A DNA stretch of 5,588 nt from Candidatus Omnitrophota bacterium (GCA_028717025.1 JAQUOR010000118.1:1-5588), one strand, 5' to 3'; shown: positions 1 to 4,589, counted from the stretch's first letter. Notes: generated from the letters alone by a model not told the origin. Made by a program: numbers and translations.

Positions 1-182
1 TGCATGTCGACGAGTCCCGGCATAACGATTTTGCCGTACGCATCAATAGTCTCTGCGGCGGCTTCCTTTATGTTTTTCCCGATCTTAACGATTTTTTCTC
101 CCTCGATAAAAATATCGCATACTTCATCGATATTGTTTGCCGGGGAAATAAGGTGCCCGTTTTTAATCAATATGCTTTTCAT
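1..182 (-). CDS. pyrC: Dihydroorotase, N-terminal 60 residues (runs off the left edge)
   Basis: This is the start of class I dihydroorotase, the zinc amidohydrolase that cyclises carbamoyl-aspartate to dihydroorotate, the third step of UMP synthesis. The visible protein begins MKSILIKNGHLISPANN and reaches PGLVDM, with the next codon starting CA (His). That matches the family's N-terminal beta-sandwich followed by the GxxDxHxH metal motif, which is cut by the window edge, so the catalytic residues themselves are not visible. It follows pyrB after 81 bases in the same direction, as expected for a pyrR-pyrB-pyrC operon. The ATG is preceded only by a weak AGG ten bases upstream. A 6-codon ORF (179-199) ends in TGA overlapping this ATG as ATGA, so coupled initiation is possible. 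Other amidohydrolases such as hydantoinase or allantoinase share this N-terminus; the operon context decides for PyrC. Confidence 0.9.
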   Translation of the reverse strand, partial: MKSILIKNGHLISPANNIDEVCDIFIEGEKIVKIGKNIKEAAAETIDAYGKIVMPGLVDM

Positions 183-223
183 TTTAAACAAACCTGCATT
201 TTTTAAAAAACCTTTTAGTTAAA

Positions 224-242
224 CGCTCCTTGCGCCGGAGCG
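224..242 (-). other. Hairpin between pyrB and pyrC
   Basis: On the minus strand CGCTCC and GGAGCG pair perfectly (6 bp) around a 7-base loop GGCGCAA, in the 81-base gap between pyrB and pyrC. It is not followed by a proper U-tract (next bases are TTTAACTAAAAGG), so it is a poor intrinsic terminator. Its 3' arm contains AAGGAG, but no start codon lies at a useful distance. It may be an mRNA processing or stability element, or a decayed PyrR site; this is inference. Confidence 0.4.
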
Positions 243-263
243 GCTGTTTCGCTTAGAAGGAGT

Positions 264-1277
264 TCAACCGGCGATTTTACGCTCGCCTGGCTGCTTACTG
301 CTGCCGGCTGCGTGCGGTTGAGTTTTACTTATATACTCATTGGCCTGCGCAACCAGAAAAAGCACTGCCATGCGCACGGCGATACCGTTAGTAACCTGTT
401 CTAAAATCACCGAATGCGTTCCATCGGCAACTGCGCTGGACATCTCGATGCCGCGGTTAATGGGCCCGGGATGCATTACTATAATGTTTTTTGAAAGTTT
501 TGCCAGGCGCTCTTCCGTAATGCCGTAATTTTTAAAATACTCCAACTGCTTAGGAAACGCATCCTGGCTGTCGCGTTCAAATTGCATACGCAGGACGTTG
601 ACTGCATCCGCATCGCGTAATGCCTCATCAAGGCTTTCGGTAACGCTCACTCCCATCTGCTCTATGGCAGCGGGTATCAGTATTTTGGGAGCGCATACGG
701 TAACTTTGGCACCCAGCTTGACTAAACCCCAGATATTAGAGCGCGCGACCCTGGAGTGCGCGATATCGCCGACGATGCTTACGTGTAATCCGCTGATTGT
801 GCCTAATTTTTCCTTTAAGGTAAACATGTCAAGAAGCGCCTGCGTAGGATGTTCATGCCAGCCATCGCCGGCATTAACCACGCTGACGTGCAAATTCCGC
901 GATAAAATGGCTGCGGCACCGGAATAGTTATGTCTGACCACAATAATATCGACTTTAAGCGCTTCGATGTTTTTTGCCGTATCAATGAGCGTTTCGCCTT
1001 TTTTAACCGAAGAAGATTCTGAAGTGATATTGATGACATCCAAAGAAAGCCGTTTTGCTGCCACTTCAAACGATACGCGGGTTCTGGTGGAAGGCTCATA
1101 AAATAGATTCACCAGCGTTTTGCCCCGCAGTGCCGGCACCTTTTTAATTTCGCGCCGCGATACCTCTTTAAACGACTCGGCGGTAGCAAGAATCAGCTCG
1201 ATCTCTTCGCGGCTTAAGCTCTCGAGATCCAGAAGATCTTTTCTCTTCCAGGCTACCGATGTATTAGATTTTCTCAC
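264..1277 (-). CDS. pyrB: Aspartate carbamoyltransferase, catalytic chain
   Basis: The enzyme joins carbamoyl phosphate and L-aspartate to give carbamoyl-aspartate, the committed step of pyrimidine synthesis, in the cytosol. All signature segments are intact: the carbamoyl-phosphate loop STRTR (63-67), the mobile SSSVKKGET loop with the catalytic Lys at about 93, VVRH (113-116), HEHPTQ (141-146), GDIAHSRVARSN (170-181), the aspartate loop VLRMQFER (228-235) and HPGPINRGIE (269-278). At 337 residues it is slightly long. The last 20 or so residues, after the usual end near AVLFLVAQANEY, are a polar tail rich in Ser, Gln, Pro and Lys. The start is GTG, overlapping the end of pyrR by 14 bases, with GAGGTGG about 7 bases upstream inside pyrR; no internal Met before residue 151 offers an alternative. 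No pyrI is in view. In bacteria lacking PyrI this enzyme often assembles with dihydroorotase, whose gene follows; that complex is inferred here. Confidence 0.97.
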   Translation of the reverse strand: MRKSNTSVAWKRKDLLDLESLSREEIELILATAESFKEVSRREIKKVPALRGKTLVNLFYEPSTRTRVSFEVAAKRLSLDVINITSESSSVKKGETLIDTAKNIEALKVDIIVVRHNYSGAAAILSRNLHVSVVNAGDGWHEHPTQALLDMFTLKEKLGTISGLHVSIVGDIAHSRVARSNIWGLVKLGAKVTVCAPKILIPAAIEQMGVSVTESLDEALRDADAVNVLRMQFERDSQDAFPKQLEYFKNYGITEERLAKLSKNIIVMHPGPINRGIEMSSAVADGTHSVILEQVTNGIAVRMAVLFLVAQANEYISKTQPHAAGSSKQPGERKIAG

Positions 1278-1812
1278 CGATGACCACCTCGTCTTTTCCG
1301 TCGATTTCTTCCAGACACACCTTTACTGTTTCTTGTTTGGAAGTGGGGATGTTCTTGCCCGCAAAATCTGCGCGTATGGGCAATTCCCTGTGTCCCCGGT
1401 CTACCAGCACCAGAAGTTCGACCTTTTCAGGTCTGCCAAAATCCATGATTTCATCCAACGCGGCCCTGATGGTCCTGCCGGTAAAGAGCACATCATCGAT
1501 AAGTACGACCACCTTATCGTTTACATCAAAGTCTATTTGCGTCATCTTTACGGTAGGTTGGGGCCCTACGGCCGTAAGATCGTCGCGATACAACGTTATA
1601 TCCAGCACCCCCAAGGGAAGCTCTACCCCTTCAAGCTCCTTTATAATCGCCTGCACTCTCTTTGCCAGATACACGCCGCGTGTCTGGATGCCGATCAATA
1701 CGATATTACCGGTAACGGGATTGTTTTCCAAAATCTGGTGCGTGAGTCGATAGGTGATACGCTTGATCTCTTCCTGGGATAAAATTACTGCTTTTTCTTT
1801 AAAGTTGTTCAT
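1264..1812 (-). CDS. pyrR: PyrR, pyr operon RNA-binding attenuator / uracil phosphoribosyltransferase
   Basis: PyrR senses UMP/UTP (against PRPP) and binds a hairpin in pyr leader mRNA to lower expression; most homologues also convert uracil and PRPP to UMP. From the ATG at 1812 the protein is 182 residues, the normal family length. It shows KAVILSQEEIKRITYRLTHQI at the N-terminus, GIQTRGVYLAKR (41-52), LDITLYRDDLT (70-80), the PRPP motif VVVLIDDVLFTGRTIRAA (101-118) and LVDRGHRELPIRADFAGK (136-153). The frame stays open to a GTG at 1926, but the extra 38 residues match nothing in the family, so the downstream ATG is preferred. That ATG has no good Shine-Dalgarno. A 9-codon ORF with AAGGG in front ends in TGA overlapping it (ATGA), so translation may be coupled. 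The gene shares 14 bases with pyrB and lies downstream of a clear PyrR-binding leader, implying autoregulation. Confidence 0.96.
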   Translation of the reverse strand: MNNFKEKAVILSQEEIKRITYRLTHQILENNPVTGNIVLIGIQTRGVYLAKRVQAIIKELEGVELPLGVLDITLYRDDLTAVGPQPTVKMTQIDFDVNDKVVVLIDDVLFTGRTIRAALDEIMDFGRPEKVELLVLVDRGHRELPIRADFAGKNIPTSKQETVKVCLEEIDGKDEVVIGEKI

Positions 1813-1838
1813 AGAAAGGCCCGCGCTTGTGTGTACAT
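1809..1838 (-). CDS. Possible 9-codon upstream ORF coupled to pyrR
   Basis: ATG at 1838 opens a 9-codon ORF (MYTQARAFL) whose TGA overlaps the pyrR start as ATGA. AAGGG sits only three bases before this ATG, tighter than ideal, whereas pyrR itself has no recognisable Shine-Dalgarno. Terminating ribosomes could therefore reinitiate on pyrR. The length gives no statistical support for coding; the evidence is purely positional. Confidence 0.3.
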   Translation of the reverse strand: MYTQARAFL

Positions 1839-1857
1839 TATCCCTTGCGCCTGTATA

Positions 1858-1949
1858 TCGGTAAACTTTCTTGGCAGTAGCCGTCGAAATTTTACCGAAA
1901 GGCTTCGGAATAATTCGACAACGCACTTTTGTACACTACCTTCGGTAGT
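1858..1949 (-). other. Cluster of overlapping inverted repeats between the pyr terminator and pyrR
   Basis: Read on the minus strand, three helices can form. Hairpin 1 is ACTACC-GAA-GGTAGT (1935-1949). Hairpin 2 is CCGAA-GCCT-TTCGG (1895-1908). Helix 3 pairs TCGGTAAA (1891-1898) with TTTACCGA (1858-1865) across a 25-base loop. Helices 2 and 3 share the TCGG bases, so they exclude each other. TTCGGTA (1893-1899) is also a perfect complement of TACCGAA (1941-1947) in hairpin 1. The region is transcribed as part of the pyr leader. None of the hairpins is followed by a U-tract on this strand, so a role as terminator is unlikely; control of translation or RNA stability is possible. Confidence 0.4.
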
Positions 1950-1969
1950 TTCCAAAGATGCTGTCTCAT
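1892..1969 (-). CDS. Possible 25-codon second leader ORF
   Basis: The stop of the pyr leader peptide overlaps an ATG (TAATG, the A at 1969 shared). From there a 25-codon frame starting MRQHLWKLPKVVYK runs to TAA at 1892-1894, crossing hairpins 1 and 2 of the inverted-repeat cluster. It has no Shine-Dalgarno of its own, so it could only be read by reinitiation after the leader peptide. No similarity is recognised and its length gives no independent support; it is listed because the junction is of the coupled type. Confidence 0.2.
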   Translation of the reverse strand: MRQHLWKLPKVVYKSALSNYSEAFR

Positions 1970-2037
1970 TAAAAAAATAACCCCGCACGTCTTGTGCGGG
2001 GTCTTTTGTTGTTATCGTGTGTATCGGTAATCTTCAT
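1969..2037 (-). CDS. pyr operon leader peptide (22 codons)
   Basis: A 22-residue ORF begins MKITDTHDNNKRPRTRR and ends in two Phe. AAGGAG lies four bases before its ATG, the best ribosome-binding site of the pyr operon in this window. That Shine-Dalgarno is inside the 3' strand of the PyrR-binding hairpin (its AAGG pairs with CCTT). The ORF traverses the whole intrinsic terminator stem, and its last codons TTA TTT TTT are the terminator's U-tract, with the TAA stop immediately after. The inferred job is cis-acting: ribosomes translating it prevent the terminator from forming, and PyrR bound at the hairpin stops them loading. The peptide has four Arg in six residues (12-17), coded within or beside the stem; this may simply reflect the hairpin sequence. 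It is too short for a family call, so the case rests on position and ribosome-binding site. Confidence 0.72.
   Translation of the reverse strand: MKITDTHDNNKRPRTRRAGLFF
1971..2001 (-). terminator. Intrinsic terminator in the pyr leader (attenuator)
   Basis: On the minus strand CCCCGCAC and GTGCGGGG form a perfect 8-bp GC-rich stem around the loop AAGAC (1981-2001), followed by TTATTTTTTT (1971-1980). It lies 34 bases downstream of the leader ATG and about 170 bases before pyrR, inside the leader ORF, which is the attenuator position. It would also end transcripts of the exported-protein gene whose stop codon is at 2128-2130. The opposite strand has the weaker tail TCTTTTGTT after the same stem, but no gene there needs it. 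Confidence 0.93.
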
Positions 2038-2043
2038 ATGGCT

Positions 2044-2074
2044 CCTTGCCGGCCTCGCGGGACCGACTTAAAGG
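2044..2074 (-). promoter_or_regulatory. PyrR-binding RNA hairpin (pyr leader element)
   Basis: The minus strand contains GTCCCGCGAGGCCGGCAAGG, matching the PyrR-box pattern TCCNGNGAGGC as I know it from B. subtilis and other bacteria. It folds as the family does. The lower stem is CCTT (2071-2074) with AAGG (2044-2047). An asymmetric internal bulge follows. The upper stem is CGGTC (2061-2065) with GGCCG (2050-2054), containing the typical U-G wobble. The terminal hexaloop is CCGCGA (2055-2060). It begins within a base or two of the predicted transcription start. Its 3' strand AAGG is the core of the leader peptide's Shine-Dalgarno, so PyrR-UMP binding should hide that site. Confidence 0.9.
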
Positions 2075-2081
2075 CTAAATT

Positions 2082-2110
2082 ACTTTACCGTGGAAATCGT
2101 GCGTTGTCAA
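2082..2110 (-). promoter_or_regulatory. Promoter of the pyrR-pyrB-pyrC operon
   Basis: A consensus -35 TTGACA (2105-2110) and a -10 TAAAGT (2082-2087; 4 of 6 to consensus) are separated by exactly 17 bases. Transcription would start near 2075-2076, the first base or two before the PyrR-binding hairpin. The -35 begins only 17 bases after the stop codon of the exported-protein gene. Confidence 0.82.
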
Positions 2111-2127
2111 TCGCGTAAGGTTGAAAT

Positions 2128-2541
2128 CTACTGCACCTTGGGCGCAACAGGTTCCTTCATGGACACTTCTTCCTCGTTGGCTTGCGCATCTAAATCCTCG
2201 GAGGGGTCTTCTTCGAATATATAGTTATAGCTTAAGGCTTTTTGGCCTGCGTCGGTTTTCTCGACGGTGATCTCTACTTTATCGCCGACTTCCAGGTACG
2301 AATCATCCAGAAATTCTTTAGTGGTGAGGATTTTATTATCGTCGACCATGATATACGTCTTGTCTTTCGCTACTTCCTTGACGATACCCTTGACGACATT
2401 CTTGGTTTCGCTCTTGGGTGCTTCTGTAGTTATTGCTGCCGGCTGCGTTGCTGCGGTATTTTTTGAAGCTTGTGCAAAGCTAAGGGTGGCAATTCCGAGC
2501 ATAAAAAGGAATACAACCAAAGAAAAAACGTTTCTTTTCAT
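2128..2541 (-). CDS. Small exported protein of unknown function
   Basis: The family is not recognised. The 137 residues start with a clear Sec signal peptide: MKRN, a hydrophobic run VFSLVVFLFMLGIATL, then SFA-QA as the likely signal peptidase I site after residue 23. No lipobox Cys is present. Next come a Thr/Ala/Pro-rich linker (24-47), then a compact segment (48-109) of alternating hydrophobic residues with VVKGIVKEVAKDKTYIMVDD and LEVGDKVEITVEK, resembling a small OB-like or SH3-like beta barrel. The last 28 residues are strongly acidic. It is probably periplasmic or secreted. The gene has its own promoter (2606-2634) and a strong Shine-Dalgarno AAAGGAGGG six bases or fewer from the ATG. 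It has no obvious link to the pyrimidine genes downstream, though transcripts reading through would enter the pyr leader. Function is unknown. Confidence 0.85.
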   Translation of the reverse strand: MKRNVFSLVVFLFMLGIATLSFAQASKNTAATQPAAITTEAPKSETKNVVKGIVKEVAKDKTYIMVDDNKILTTKEFLDDSYLEVGDKVEITVEKTDAGQKALSYNYIFEEDPSEDLDAQANEEEVSMKEPVAPKVQ

Positions 2542-2605
2542 AAGCCCTCCTTTCTGATGAACAAAAGTAAAACGTGAGCATCTTTTTTAACCGTACTAAG
2601 CAACT

Positions 2606-2634
2606 AAGATAAACCAGGAACGCCTCTTTGTCAA
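2606..2634 (-). promoter_or_regulatory. Promoter of the exported-protein gene
   Basis: A consensus -35 TTGACA (2629-2634) and -10 TATCTT (2606-2611; 4 of 6) are spaced by 17 bases on the minus strand. The start point near 2599 gives a 5' leader of about 58 bases ending in AAAGGAGGG. It lies in the 126-base gap after the aminopeptidase gene, so the exported-protein gene is a separate transcription unit. Confidence 0.78.
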
Positions 2635-2667
2635 GATAAATCTATGCGTGGTTACCGGCGTTTTTCT

Positions 2668-3702
2668 TTAAGAGGAATGCCCCATTTTTTCAACCGTTTT
2701 AACCGCCAGCGTTATGGTATTATGCACATCCTTAAGGCTAAAAACTCCGGTAGGAGCATGGATATAGCGCGTAGGGACGCTTAAAACACCCGTGGGAATG
2801 CCTTCTCTGCCCATATAGATTACCGCCGCGTCGGTCATGCCGCCGTCAACCACGCCGATCTGATGTTGTATCTTGTTGGCGCGCGCGGTCTGTAAAAGCA
2901 TCTCTTTTATCTTCTCGTTTACAATAACGCCCCTGCCTGACGCTTCAATAATCGTTATTGCGCAACCTTCACCCAGCTTCCAATTAGATTCGCTTTCTTT
3001 GATCCCCGGGGTATCCCCCGCGGCAGTAGTATCAATGGCAAGCGCAAAGTCGGGATTTATCATAAACGAAGAAGTACGCGCACCCTTAAGCCCTACTTCT
3101 TCTTGAGCGGTCGCTACCGCATAAATTTCGGCCTCCGCTTTTACCTTTTCCATGATCTTAATGAGCGCGTAGCAGCCGACCCTGTTGTCGATTGCTTTTC
3201 CAAAGCATAGTGCGCCGCCTAAAATCCCGGCATTGGGTTCAAAAATGACGGAATCGGCGATTTCGATTTTTTTAAGCGCTTCCTGCCTGTTGTGCGCACC
3301 GATATCAATGAACATGTCTTCATATTTCGGCGGTTGCTTGCGGTCTTCTTCTTTCTGCAAATGCGGAGGCTTGGCTCCGATAACCCCGGTCACATCCCCT
3401 TTTTTTGATTTGATTACCACGCGCTGACCAAGTAAAATACGGTCGTCGATACCGCCTACTTTAATAAAACTGATATAGCCCTGTTCAGACACGTATTTAA
3501 CCACAAGGCCTACCTCGTCCATGTGAGCGGCAAGCATGATTTTCTTTTTCCCCTTGCCTTTTTGAGCAATGACGTTACCAAACGTATCTATATGCACGCG
3601 GTCGCATGATTTCTTAAGCTCTTCCTGCATAATATGTGCCACTTCCTTTTCGTACCCCGACACTCCCGCAGCGTTCAACAATTTTTCCAATAATGAATCC
3701 AT
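2668..3702 (-). CDS. M42 family metallo-aminopeptidase
   Basis: This is a cytosolic, two-metal aminopeptidase of the M42 family (the group with FrvX, YtoP, YsdC and tetrahedral TET peptidases), which removes N-terminal residues from peptides. Starting at the ATG at 3702 it has 344 residues, typical for the family. Visible active-site parts are AAHMDEVG (metal His60, Asp62), AIDNRVG (bridging Asp172), AQEEVGLKGA (Glu201 general base, Glu202 metal), AIDTTAAGDTPG (Asp224 metal) and PTRYIHAPTGV (His315 metal), so it should be active. The internal insert with KPPHLQ and FIDIGA is the usual PDZ-like domain. The start was chosen because GGGAGG lies four bases upstream; a longer frame from GTG at 3759 reads through a repeat and is rejected. 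Substrate preference cannot be told from sequence. No clear terminator follows. Confidence 0.95.
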   Translation of the reverse strand: MDSLLEKLLNAAGVSGYEKEVAHIMQEELKKSCDRVHIDTFGNVIAQKGKGKKKIMLAAHMDEVGLVVKYVSEQGYISFIKVGGIDDRILLGQRVVIKSKKGDVTGVIGAKPPHLQKEEDRKQPPKYEDMFIDIGAHNRQEALKKIEIADSVIFEPNAGILGGALCFGKAIDNRVGCYALIKIMEKVKAEAEIYAVATAQEEVGLKGARTSSFMINPDFALAIDTTAAGDTPGIKESESNWKLGEGCAITIIEASGRGVIVNEKIKEMLLQTARANKIQHQIGVVDGGMTDAAVIYMGREGIPTGVLSVPTRYIHAPTGVFSLKDVHNTITLAVKTVEKMGHSS

Positions 3703-3720
3703 ATGACCTCCCATAATAGA

Positions 3721-3794
3721 GGCGGATCGCCGCGGATATTTACGCGGATTTACGCACACTGCGTTTATCCGCGTTTAGTTCCGCGTTATTCCGC
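3721..3794 (-). repeat. Palindromic GC-rich repeat between rsmI and the aminopeptidase gene
   Basis: Five or six variants of a CGCGGA/TCCGCG unit separated by short A/T runs (TAAA, TATTTA) fill nearly the whole 94-base gap. The first three read one way and the rest the other, making a palindrome. The core, 3743-3773, pairs CGCGGAT/ATCCGCG (7 bp) and ACGCA/TGCGT (5 bp) with an AA/AA mismatch and a 3-base loop. It resembles REP-like intergenic palindromes. It starts directly after the rsmI stop and ends just before the aminopeptidase ribosome-binding site. Strand is given as that of the flanking genes; the element itself is nearly symmetrical. Confidence 0.75.
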
Positions 3795-3796
3795 TT

Positions 3797-4468
3797 CTAT
3801 AATCCGTTTTCCCTATCCACTACAATGACAAACTCACCTTTAGGTGTGTGCTTACTAAAATGCGTAAGTCCTTCCTCGAGCGTGCCTTCAAAAACTTCTT
3901 CGAATTTTTTTGTCATTTCTCTGGCAATCGTCACGCGCCGGTTGCCGAGGACTTCCCTTAAAGTCTTTAGAGCACTTACGACTCTAAAGGGTGACTCAAG
4001 AAAAATGCTTGTGACCTCCCAGGTTTTTATTTTTTCCAAGAGTTTCGTGCGCTCTCCCCGCTTACGCGCAAGGTACCCTAAAAAAACAAATTTATCTCTG
4101 GGGAGAGAGCTGACTGCAAGCGCGGTGATAACGCTGGAGGCCCCGGGGAGCGAAGTAACCGCTAACGCTTCTTTTCTGCATTCGCGCACAAGCTTATACC
4201 CCGGGTCGGATACGGTGGGTGTGCCGGCGCTGGAAACAAGCGCAATGCTTTTGCCGGCTTTAAGCTCCTCGATTACCCAGGGTATCTTTTCTATTTCGTT
4301 GTGTTCATAGAAACTGACCAGGGGTTTTTTAATATTGAACTGCGCAAGTAAAAAGCCCGTTTTCCTGGTATCTTCAGCTAAAACGCAATCGACTTCTTTT
4401 AAAATGCGTAAGGCACGTAGAGTGATGTCTTCGAGGTTACCGATAGGAGTGGGAACTATATATAGCAT
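3797..4468 (-). CDS. rsmI: 16S rRNA (cytidine-1402 2'-O)-methyltransferase, short form
   Basis: RsmI uses S-adenosylmethionine to 2'-O-methylate C1402 in the decoding centre of 16S rRNA. The protein has the tetrapyrrole-methylase fold with family segments in order: LYIVPTPIGNLEDITLRAL (2-20), AEDTRKTG (31-38), AGTPTVSDPGY (81-91), LPGASSVITAL (108-118), LESPFRV (158-164) and AREMTKKFEE (182-191), ending at GEFVIVV. Two positions differ from the common motif: Ser80 in SSAGTP, where SDAGTP is usual, and Phe161 in ESPFR, where ESPHR is usual. At 223 residues it lacks the C-terminal helical part found in homologues of about 280 residues, such as the E. coli enzyme. The ATG has no Shine-Dalgarno; a repeat ends a few bases upstream, but the start MLYIVPTPIGN is canonical. 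It lies between glmS and the aminopeptidase, all in one direction. Confidence 0.95.
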   Translation of the reverse strand: MLYIVPTPIGNLEDITLRALRILKEVDCVLAEDTRKTGFLLAQFNIKKPLVSFYEHNEIEKIPWVIEELKAGKSIALVSSAGTPTVSDPGYKLVRECRKEALAVTSLPGASSVITALAVSSLPRDKFVFLGYLARKRGERTKLLEKIKTWEVTSIFLESPFRVVSALKTLREVLGNRRVTIAREMTKKFEEVFEGTLEEGLTHFSKHTPKGEFVIVVDRENGL

Positions 4469-4471
4469 AGA

Positions 4472-4587
4472 TACGGCATAGCGCCAAGCGTATGGCGCAT
4501 AGCGTTAAAAAATAATTAAGTGAATAAAAAATCTTGAAATCTATAGTTTTTCTTACGCTTTGCGCTTTGCTCTGTGCGCTATGCGTC
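4472..4587 (-). repeat. GCGCTATGC-type palindromic repeat between glmS and rsmI
   Basis: The gap between glmS and rsmI holds two GC-rich arms around an A/T-rich centre. The left arm (4472-4506) contains GCATAGCG twice and an internal hairpin GCGCCA-AGCGTA-TGGCGC (4481-4498). The right arm (4554-4587) contains the degenerate runs ACGCTTTGCGCTTTGC and GTGCGCTATGCGT. GCGCATAGCG (4495-4504) pairs with CGCTATGCGT (4577-4586) at 9 of 10 positions. The 47-base centre is almost pure A/T and holds no convincing promoter. The repeat abuts the glmS stop on one side and ends four bases before the rsmI ATG on the other. The sequence is unrelated to the repeat at 3721-3794. Confidence 0.65.
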
Positions 4588-4589
4588 CT

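Noticed and set aside
224..242. Intrinsic terminator after pyrB
   Set aside because: The hairpin is not followed by a U-tract, and pyrC lies just downstream in the same pathway, so termination here is unlikely.
1120..1782. 220-codon open frame on the plus strand, opposite pyrR and pyrB
   Set aside because: It is antisense to two genes with complete family motifs and its translation has no recognisable domain. The other plus-strand frames, including 4-222 opposite pyrC, are shadows in the same way.
1813..1926. N-terminal extension of PyrR from GTG at 1926
   Set aside because: The 38 added residues have no counterpart in the family, the GTG lacks a ribosome site, and the ATG at 1812 gives the standard 182-residue protein.
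2635..2667. Terminator after the aminopeptidase gene
   Set aside because: Only a short GGTAACC palindrome is present, with no stable stem or U-tract on the minus strand.
3703..3759. N-terminal extension of the M42 aminopeptidase from GTG at 3759
   Set aside because: The extension is coded by the palindromic repeat, and a good GGGAGG lies just before the ATG at 3702. The ATG at 3714 would put that site inside the coding region.
3721..3794. CRISPR array
   Set aside because: The units are about 10-12 bases, degenerate, in both orientations and have no spacers of regular length.
4505..4553. Promoter for rsmI in the A/T-rich centre of the repeat
   Set aside because: Many TATAAT-like strings occur by composition, but no -35 with correct spacing stands out.
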